Below are positions 8,464-13,302 of a stretch of DNA of 21,240 nt, piece after piece. Made by a program: the position numbers and the translations under genes. The DNA lies in assembly GCA_013002595.1 (NCBI GenBank), contig JABDJG010000187.1, positions 1 to 21,240 on the forward strand, given 5' to 3'. The stretch is from Hyphomicrobiales bacterium. Lineage in GTDB: Bacteria; Pseudomonadota; Alphaproteobacteria; Rhizobiales; Aestuariivirgaceae. Within the stretch, counting starts at the first letter, position 1; each line of letters begins with the position of its first letter. The notes beneath the pieces are model-generated. The model was not told where the DNA came from, made no database searches, and saw only the letters and a program-made list of their open reading frames with translations.

Positions 8464-8566
8464 GTTGTGTACTGTCCATTTGACCAACTGGTGCAGTGGA
8501 GTATCAGCAGTTGCAGTTACCCGCAAGCTTGCGTTGGCTGCACGGTTGCAATAATCAGGACCGGAC
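8464..8566. promoter_or_regulatory. divergent leuS/yggS promoter region with 12-bp palindrome
   Basis: This 103-bp gap must hold promoters for both leuS (-) and yggS (+). It contains a perfect 12-bp palindrome CGCAAGCTTGCG at 8522-8533, a possible operator. I could not assign confident -35/-10 pairs on either strand. yggS has AGGA at 8557-8560 as its ribosome-binding site. Confidence 0.4.
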
Positions 8567-9280
8567 ATGTCGATACCCATCTCAGATCACGACAACGCCG
8601 GTGCTCCCGTCAGCCAGCAGGCGCTGGCCAATGTGCGCGACCGGATCGCTGAAGCCATTCATACATCCGGGCGCGATGATAAGGCTGTGGAGCTGGTGGC
8701 AGTCAGCAAGACATTTACGGCAGATGCGATCATACCGGTCCTGGAAGCCGGCCAGCGGCTATTCGGTGAAAACCGGGTGCAGGAAGCGCTTGGCAAATGG
8801 CCAGAACTGAAACAGCAATACGCGGGTATAAAGCTGCATCTCATTGGCGCATTGCAGAGCAACAAAGCTGGTGATGCGGTTGGGCTGTTTGATGTCATCG
8901 AAACGATTGACCGGCCCAAGATTGCCAGGGCCATCAGCACCGAGATGAAACGGCAGGGCCGCGATGTGGAATTGTTCGTGCAGGTCAACACCGGGGCCGA
9001 GCCGCAAAAGGCCGGGATCATGCCTGAGGACACCGATCAGTTTGTCGAGCTGTGCCGCAATAAAATCGGACTGAAGATTGTCGGCCTGATGTGCATTCCA
9101 CCGTTTGATGAGGAGCCGTCATTGCATTTTGCACTGTTGTCCAAGCTGGCTGAGCGCAATCGGGTTGAGATGCTGAGCATGGGCATGAGCAGCGACTTTG
9201 AAACGGCCATCGCCTTTGGCGCAACCCATGTCAGGGTTGGTAGTGCCATTTTCGGGCAACGGACACAAAGGATCGTCTGA
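8567..9280 (+). CDS. YggS/PROSC-family PLP-binding homeostasis protein
   Basis: Single-domain fold-type III pyridoxal-phosphate protein of the YggS/PipY/PLPBP family. It has no known enzyme activity and buffers PLP and amino-acid metabolism. The PLP lysine is K48 in VAVSKTF. Further family blocks are FGENRVQE, LIGALQSNK (normally IGxLQSNK), FVQVNTGAEPQKAG, GLMCIPP and the C-terminal phosphate-binding LSMGMSSDFETAI with VRVGSAIFG. The 237 aa are normal. ATG 8567 has AGGA six bases upstream. It is divergent from leuS, and its stop lies only 5 nt from the end of the convergent transpeptidase-like gene. Confidence 0.95.
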   Translation: MSIPISDHDNAGAPVSQQALANVRDRIAEAIHTSGRDDKAVELVAVSKTFTADAIIPVLEAGQRLFGENRVQEALGKWPELKQQYAGIKLHLIGALQSNKAGDAVGLFDVIETIDRPKIARAISTEMKRQGRDVELFVQVNTGAEPQKAGIMPEDTDQFVELCRNKIGLKIVGLMCIPPFDEEPSLHFALLSKLAERNRVEMLSMGMSSDFETAIAFGATHVRVGSAIFGQRTQRIV

Positions 9281-9285
9281 CCCGC

Positions 9286-9822
9286 CTATTCACTGATTTC
9301 CATGATGGTTTGCGGGCCGCACTGCTGGAGCACTTTCAACATGTCGGCAAGACAGATGGCAACGCAGCCTTCGGTCGGCAGATAACCGTCCCGGGCGATG
9401 TGGAAGAATATTGCGCTTCCATTGCCGGGTATGACCGGGTTATCATTGTGGCCGAGCACGACAACGATGTCGTAAAGCGGGTCGTCGCGCCAAAGTTGTT
9501 CGGCGCTGGCCGGGTAGGGCAGGTCAACCTGCCTGTTATAAGCATAATCACCGGGGTCATCGCACCAGCCATCATTGCGGGCCAATGAATTGGCCGGAAG
9601 ATGGCAGTCAAGCTGACCGATGCGATCGGCACGGTATAGTATCCGCCGCATTGGCCATTGTCCCGATGGTGTTATGCCATCGCCCTCGCGCTTGATCGAG
9701 GCGATGCCACTGCGGCCAAGGGCGCACGGTATTTCGGTGCCGCCGATTGACAATGTGCCGGTGGTGCTCGCAGACGAATTACTGCGCACAAAAATTTTAT
9801 CAACAAGTCGTGTGGTCAACAT
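9286..9822 (-). CDS. L,D-transpeptidase (YkuD) family protein
   Basis: YkuD-fold protein of the group annotated as L,D-transpeptidase, which in characterised members makes 3-3 peptidoglycan cross-links or attaches lipoproteins. Visible features: the KREGDGITPSG block (residues 44-54); H125 in LGHND; H141; and the catalytic-site motif TEGCVAI with C153, matching the family's HxxxxxxxxxxxxGC pattern. From ATG 9822 the protein is 178 aa. Neither this start nor the longer frame from 9864 gives a recognisable signal peptide or membrane anchor, which is odd for a periplasmic enzyme. Its substrate is therefore uncertain. It is divergent from the CenR-like regulator, an envelope-stress-type regulator, which makes an envelope role plausible. 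Confidence 0.82.
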   Translation of the reverse strand: MLTTRLVDKIFVRSNSSASTTGTLSIGGTEIPCALGRSGIASIKREGDGITPSGQWPMRRILYRADRIGQLDCHLPANSLARNDGWCDDPGDYAYNRQVDLPYPASAEQLWRDDPLYDIVVVLGHNDNPVIPGNGSAIFFHIARDGYLPTEGCVAICLADMLKVLQQCGPQTIMEISE

Positions 9823-9960
9823 CGTGGCTTTGAAAAATGTTCCGGGTGAACTAAATACTACCACTTACGTAAGATAATATCACAAACTGATCGGCTTGGT
9901 TGTTGCTGGGTGGACAGCAATTGGCGATTATCAACAGACCCTAAAGAGGACGATTCGCTA
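9823..9960. promoter_or_regulatory. divergent promoter region, transpeptidase-like gene / cenR-like gene
   Basis: This 138-bp gap has a perfect 10-bp palindrome CTTACGTAAG (9864-9873). The 9-mer TTATCAACA occurs twice on the + strand, at 9928-9936 here and at 9797-9805 just inside the transpeptidase-like gene; it is one base off the DnaA box TTATCCACA. A possible minus-strand promoter reads TTGTGA, 19 nt, TAGTAT, with the palindrome in the spacer. The cenR-like start has AGAGGA (9945-9950), with a GATTC (GANTC) at 9952-9956 between it and the ATG. Confidence 0.4.
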
Positions 9961-10647
9961 ATGAGTGCTGCTAAAAAAATCCTGATTGTTGATGATGATG
10001 ACGCTTTGCGCGAGATGCTGAGCGAACAGTTCTCCCTGCATGACGAGTTCCTTGTCACCGATGTCGCAACAGCATTTGAGGGCGTCAAGCATGTCAAGGC
10101 AGAGCTTGTAGATCTGGTTGTCCTGGACGTGAACATGCCGGACATGGATGGCCGTGAAGTGTGCAAGATAATGCGCCGGAACGGCTACAAAGGGCCAATC
10201 GTCATGTTGACGGCACAGGATTCGGACTCCGACACCATTTTGGGCCTGGATTCCGGTGCCAATGACTACATCACCAAACCGTTCCGATTCGGCATTCTCC
10301 TGGCGCGAATCAGAGCGCATCTTCGCCAGCACGAGCAGAGCGAAGATGCAGTGTTCAAGATCGGGCCCTATACATTCAAGCCGAGCGCCAAGGTGCTGGT
10401 GCGTGACGATGCCCGCAAGATCCGTCTGACCGAGAAGGAGACGTCGATCCTGAAGTACCTGTACCGGGCTGGTGAAAAAGTCGTTGGCCGCGATGTGCTG
10501 TTGCACGAAGTGTGGGGCTACAATGCCGGGGTCACCACGCATACACTGGAGACCCATATCTACCGGCTTCGGCAAAAGATCGAACGTGAACCATCGCATG
10601 CGGAGATTTTGGTCACAGAAACCGGCGGGTACAAGCTGGTCCCGTGA
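9961..10647 (+). CDS. OmpR-family response regulator, CenR/OtpR-like
   Basis: Two-component DNA-binding regulator. The receiver domain (about residues 5-120) shows the acidic pocket DDDD (11-14), phospho-acceptor D56 in VVLDVNMPDMDG, T84 and K106 (TKPF). The winged-helix OmpR/PhoB effector domain (about residues 130-228) contains TEKETSILKYL, VWGYNAGVTTHTLETHIYRLRQKI and TETGGYKLVP. From memory, the segments ANDYITKPFRFGILLARIRAHLRQHEQSEDAVF and LLHEVWGY resemble alphaproteobacterial CenR (Caulobacter) and OtpR (Brucella), which control envelope integrity and cell shape. No histidine kinase is adjacent, as expected, since CenK is usually encoded elsewhere. I chose ATG 9961 because of the AGAGGA ribosome-binding site and the MSAAKKILIVDDD start; an in-frame ATG at 9910 is less likely. 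Confidence 0.9.
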   Translation: MSAAKKILIVDDDDALREMLSEQFSLHDEFLVTDVATAFEGVKHVKAELVDLVVLDVNMPDMDGREVCKIMRRNGYKGPIVMLTAQDSDSDTILGLDSGANDYITKPFRFGILLARIRAHLRQHEQSEDAVFKIGPYTFKPSAKVLVRDDARKIRLTEKETSILKYLYRAGEKVVGRDVLLHEVWGYNAGVTTHTLETHIYRLRQKIEREPSHAEILVTETGGYKLVP

Positions 10648-10780
10648 CAACAGCGTCTATTTTTCTGTTGATGATCGGGTAGTTATTAATACTTTCGTTG
10701 TGTAATTTACGCAGGAGGGGTGCCGGGGCACAATTTCGGCATCGAATTTCCTGTTTCGAAATTGCGCTCGGACGACTGGC
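10648..10780 (+). promoter_or_regulatory. structured leader upstream of the cyclic-nucleotide-fold gene
   Basis: This 133-nt gap contains an inverted repeat CAACAG/CTGTTG right after the cenR stop (10648-10670), a strong Shine-Dalgarno-like GGAGGGG at 10714-10720 with no usable start codon after it, and a short hairpin GTGC-CGGG-GCAC. It also holds two competing inverted repeats: CAATTTCG (10731-10738) with CGAAATTG (10757-10764), or AATTTC (10745-10750) with GAAATT (10758-10763). The downstream ATG at 10781 has no clear ribosome-binding site. The arrangement looks regulatory, but the mechanism is unknown. Confidence 0.35.
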
Positions 10781-11263
10781 ATGGCGGTTAAAAACGACGT
10801 CGAAGTCTTGCGGCAGGTGCCGATGTTCACTGCTGTTGATGGCGCGTATCTGCAGGTGCTGGCGTTCTCTTCCAAGCGAATCAATTTGAAGGCCGGCCAG
10901 TATCTGGCCCGCAAAGGCAAGCCCGGCTCGTCCGGCTTTTTGGTGCTGGATGGCCGGGCCGAGGCGCTAGAATACGGTGAGGACGAAGGTTCGGCAAAGA
11001 TCATAGCCCAGATCGGCTCGGGTGGTTTTGTCGGCACATTGAGCATGGTTGCCAAACTGCCGAGTTCGGTAACTGTCAGGGCGACCTCCCCGTTGCGCGC
11101 GATGCAGATTCCACATGAGCTTTTCATCCGGGTGTGCACCGAGTTTCCCGAAACGGGCGCTCAGATCCTGCGCTTCCTGTCGGACAACCTTGATGTGTCG
11201 ATTGCCGATTTCAAACGGGTGCAGCGGCTGTTCGAAGAGGCACGGCCGTTTCTGCAATCATAA
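10781..11263 (+). CDS. cyclic nucleotide-binding-fold (CRP/CNB domain) protein
   Basis: A 160-aa protein made of one CNB beta-roll, with the family glycines in LKAGQYLARKGKPGSSGFLVLDGRAE (about residues 36-61), and a short helical tail. There is no HTH, kinase or membrane part. In the phosphate-binding cassette (residues 82-101, GFVGTLSMVAKLPSSVTVRA) the Glu and Arg that normally hold the ribose and phosphate are replaced, so canonical cAMP or cGMP binding is doubtful. From memory, a comparable protein annotated as a cAMP-dependent kinase regulatory subunit follows otpR in Brucella, so the pairing is probably conserved. The 3' end overlaps the xthA stop by 6 nt on the opposite strand. A precise function cannot be assigned. 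Confidence 0.85.
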   Translation: MAVKNDVEVLRQVPMFTAVDGAYLQVLAFSSKRINLKAGQYLARKGKPGSSGFLVLDGRAEALEYGEDEGSAKIIAQIGSGGFVGTLSMVAKLPSSVTVRATSPLRAMQIPHELFIRVCTEFPETGAQILRFLSDNLDVSIADFKRVQRLFEEARPFLQS

Positions 11264-12064
11264 AGCCAGGGCTGCAATAACCGGAGCATGGTCGGACGGA
11301 CGCTCCCAGCCGCGAGCATCGCGGATCACCTTAGCACCGGTGCACGCTGCTGCCGACTTCTGGTCGAGCCAGATGTGATCCAGCCGCCGGCCCTTGTCGG
11401 CTGCGCTCCAGTCCCGAGCCCGGTAGCTCCACCAGGTGTAGAGCTTTTCATCCGTCGAAATGTGTTGACGAACAGCATCGACCCAGCCGCCATCGGCCTG
11501 CAGTTTGCCGAGCAACTCGGTTTCAACGGGTGTATGGCTGACGACTTTGAGCAGTTTCTTGTGCGACCAGACATCGTTTTCATGTGGGGCAATATTCAGG
11601 TCGCCGGTAATGACGACCGGTGCCATCTTCGAGACGGCGGGCTTGCTGAGCCAGCCGTTCATTTCCTCCAGAAACGACAGTTTGTGAGCGAACTTGTCAT
11701 TGATCGCAGGGTCAGGCTCGTCGCCGCCGGCCGGTACATAGAAACTGTGCACGCTCAACGGGCAATCGCCCTCCAGGCGCACTGATATGTGCCGGGCATC
11801 GCCCTTATTGCAGAAATCGCGTGAATGCATGCCGGTAAACGGGATGCGCGAGACAATGGCCACGCCGTGATATCCGGCCTGACCGCGCTCGGCGATATGT
11901 TCATAACCGGCTTGTGTGAAGGCGCTGGATGGAAACTGGCCTTGCGGGCACTTGGTTTCCTGCAGGCACAGAACATCGGGTTGGTGCTCGCGCAGGAACT
12001 TGACGGCTAGATCCGCGCGAAGGCGTACGGAATTGATGTTCCAGGTGGCAACTTTGATCTCCAC
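11258..12064 (-). CDS. xthA: exodeoxyribonuclease III (AP endonuclease)
   Basis: Mg-dependent AP endonuclease and 3'-5' exonuclease of base-excision repair, EEP fold. Visible catalytic blocks: WNINSVR at the N-terminus, CLQETKC with the metal-binding Glu, ITGDLNIAP with the Asp/Asn pair, RLDHIWLD, and the C-terminal SDHAPVIA with the catalytic Asp-His. I chose GTG at 12064, which gives MEIKVATWNINSVR and 268 aa, the length of E. coli ExoIII. A TTG at 12097 would add 11 unconserved residues, and GTG at 12073 is another option. No strong Shine-Dalgarno decides between them. The stop is convergent with, and overlaps, the CNB-fold gene. Confidence 0.94.
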   Translation of the reverse strand: MEIKVATWNINSVRLRADLAVKFLREHQPDVLCLQETKCPQGQFPSSAFTQAGYEHIAERGQAGYHGVAIVSRIPFTGMHSRDFCNKGDARHISVRLEGDCPLSVHSFYVPAGGDEPDPAINDKFAHKLSFLEEMNGWLSKPAVSKMAPVVITGDLNIAPHENDVWSHKKLLKVVSHTPVETELLGKLQADGGWVDAVRQHISTDEKLYTWWSYRARDWSAADKGRRLDHIWLDQKSAAACTGAKVIRDARGWERPSDHAPVIAALAL

Positions 12065-12195
12065 GTAATTCACTTTCGTTGTTTTGGTCAAAGCCAAATC
12101 TGATGCAGCAGGGCCCGGCCGAATTTATTGCAACGGTCCAGTAAAATACAGTGCGTTCAGCAAAAGACAGTGGATTGAATCAATGCCAGGGGTGT

Positions 12196-12234
12196 AAACG
12201 AAAATGGGCGCCCGATCGGGGGCTCGGGCGCCCA
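12196..12234 (-). terminator. strong intrinsic terminator of the candidate sRNA
   Basis: A perfect 11-bp inverted repeat, TGGGCGCCCGA (12205-12215) and TCGGGCGCCCA (12224-12234), has an 8-nt loop. In minus-strand orientation it is followed directly by TTTTCGTTT (12204-12196). The + strand side has no T-tract, so it acts on leftward transcription. It lies 330 nt beyond the lolA stop and upstream of xthA, so it ends either a long lolA 3' UTR or, more likely, a separate small RNA. Confidence 0.8.
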
Positions 12235-12338
12235 ATGCGCTTGTTCGCGCTTTGCGCCGGGAGGGGATTCCGGCGCATACCGCTGTCCGTGGCCGTATAT
12301 AAGCGGGGGCGTGGCCACATAACTGGACAACGTGTAGT
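12198..12338 (-). ncRNA. candidate small RNA with anti-Shine-Dalgarno-like loop
   Basis: Minus-strand RNA of about 140 nt predicted from structure. Stem-loop 1: an outer 7-bp stem (12325-12331 with 12282-12288, one G-U) directly stacked on an inner 6-bp GTGGCC/GGCCAC stem (12313-12318 with 12289-12294), with a 6-nt bulge and an 18-nt loop. Stem-loop 2: an 8-bp GC stem (12270-12277 with 12253-12260) whose 9-nt loop reads AATCCCCTC, so CCTCC is presented at its edge. Stem-loop 3 is the intrinsic terminator at 12205-12234. A possible promoter places the start just before stem-loop 1. Alphaproteobacterial sRNA families with CCUCC loops (for example alpha-r14, alpha-r15 and the Rhodobacter CcsR RNAs) share this design. 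I cannot assign it to any one of them. No protein-coding potential was seen here. Confidence 0.62.
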
Positions 12339-12344
12339 CTTTAT

Positions 12345-12373
12345 TAAATATTTCCCCAAGTGACAAAATTCAA
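12345..12373 (-). promoter_or_regulatory. putative promoter of the candidate sRNA
   Basis: On the minus strand, TTGAAT (12373-12368), a 17-nt spacer and TATTTA (12350-12345) resemble a sigma-70 promoter. A shifted -10, TTTAAT (12348-12343), has a 19-nt spacer. Transcription would begin near 12338, a few bases before the first stem-loop, which agrees with the predicted fold. The match to consensus is only moderate. Confidence 0.38.
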
Positions 12374-12563
12374 CATGCTGTCGAGCAAATTTTTGTGAAA
12401 CTTACGTAATGTTTGTGCAGGGGCACCAACCGCGGTGCGCCGTGCATCCGTTGGTGCACAGCTTTAATAAACCGCATGCCATAAACTAACCTCTTGAAAT
12501 TGAGGACTAATCTGGCTCTTTCAACAGCTTGATGGGGCGTTGCGATAGTTATGTCCCTGTAGG
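12374..12563. other. non-coding stretch downstream of lolA with a large inverted repeat
   Basis: I see no gene here. It contains an 8-bp perfect inverted repeat GCACCAAC (12423-12430) and GTTGGTGC (12450-12457). In the + orientation it can extend inward by a further 5 bp including one G-U (GGTGC with GCATC); on the - strand that inner helix has an A-C mismatch. No U-tract follows on either strand, so it is not a clear intrinsic terminator. A TTACGTAA palindrome lies at 12402-12409, and a weaker CCTC...GAGG repeat near 12491-12506. It could be the lolA 3' UTR or another structured RNA. Confidence 0.4.
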
Positions 12564-13214
12564 CTACCTGTCCGTTTTGGACTTGCTGGGGTCTTTGCGT
12601 TTTACCTTAAATAGTTTGCTATCCACGGCAGCACCTACCACGATCTTGTTGAGCGACACTGTCGTGCGCCGGCCCTTGCCGTCAACGACGGACCATTGCT
12701 GCAGGGCATTCTTGGCGTCATCGAACACCAGAATAAGGTGCCCGGGCACCAGCTGGTCGCGATCTTCCAGAGTGACCGTGGTGAGGCCATCGTGGTCCTC
12801 GACCTTTTTGATAACGGCCTGTTTGAGCAGGTCAACGTTTTTCGACAGCATCAGACGCAGCGGCGTTTTTGACAGGGGGTATTCGTCGGAACGGTTCTTG
12901 GCCCGGTTCTGTACGACCACCCAGGTACCGTCAGACACGATGAGGAAAGGGTTTGGCGGTGAATATTCGAAGCGCAATTTGCCGGGTTTCAAAATGTGAA
13001 AGATGCCGGAAGAGACATTGCCCTTCGGGCTGATCTGGGTGAACTCACCCTGCAATGTCTTGATGCTGTTGAAGTAGGCCGAGATTTTCTGGACCGCGGC
13101 TGACTGCTGGGATGTCAGGCTGGCCGCCTTGGCGGCGAATGCAGCTGATCCGGCGACGAGGGCAAACACCGCGAGCATCGCTGTAAAGACTTTATAGAAT
13201 TTTGATGGGGACAT
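12564..13214 (-). CDS. lolA: outer-membrane lipoprotein carrier protein LolA
   Basis: Periplasmic chaperone that takes lipoproteins from the LolCDE transporter and hands them to the outer membrane. It has an N-terminal signal peptide: basic SPSKFYK, a hydrophobic stretch to about residue 22, then AFA-AKA with likely cleavage near residue 27. The mature part has the LolA blocks TLQGEFTQ, GIFHILKPGKLRFEY, PNPFLIVSDGTWVVVQ and DDAKNALQQWSVVDGKGRRT. From ATG 13214 it is 216 aa. I chose this start because it gives a proper signal peptide and has AAGGAA upstream. The frame stays open to 13349, but that extension overlaps ftsK and lacks a signal sequence. It lies 88 nt after ftsK, probably in the same transcript. 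Confidence 0.93.
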   Translation of the reverse strand: MSPSKFYKVFTAMLAVFALVAGSAAFAAKAASLTSQQSAAVQKISAYFNSIKTLQGEFTQISPKGNVSSGIFHILKPGKLRFEYSPPNPFLIVSDGTWVVVQNRAKNRSDEYPLSKTPLRLMLSKNVDLLKQAVIKKVEDHDGLTTVTLEDRDQLVPGHLILVFDDAKNALQQWSVVDGKGRRTTVSLNKIVVGAAVDSKLFKVKRKDPSKSKTDR

Positions 13215-13302
13215 TTGAATTTCCTTGTGGGTTGCCCTGTTAGTCACGTGGTTTGGGTACTTTCGATGCGGGGTCATCATGGCGGATTTGCGGCAGGGCT
13301 GT

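Noticed and set aside
7414..8652. Long open frame (412 codons) on the plus strand opposite leuS
   Set aside because: It is antisense to the strongly conserved leuS, has no recognisable family motifs, and reflects the GC-rich third-position bias.
10698..10889. Small ORF after the strong Shine-Dalgarno-like GGAGGGG
   Set aside because: Its TTG start lies before the Shine-Dalgarno-like sequence and it overlaps the CNB gene in another frame; no start codon is suitably placed after GGAGGGG.
12241..12338. The TATATA at 12296-12301 (minus strand) as a -10 element of the sRNA
   Set aside because: No acceptable -35 lies at 15-19 nt, and the hexamer falls in the loop of stem-loop 1; the upstream TTGAAT/TATTTA pair fits the fold better.
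13238..13253. Second parS-like site around CACGTG between lolA and ftsK
   Set aside because: Only the central CACGTG plus one or two flanking bases match; the outer arms do not follow TGTTT...AAACA.
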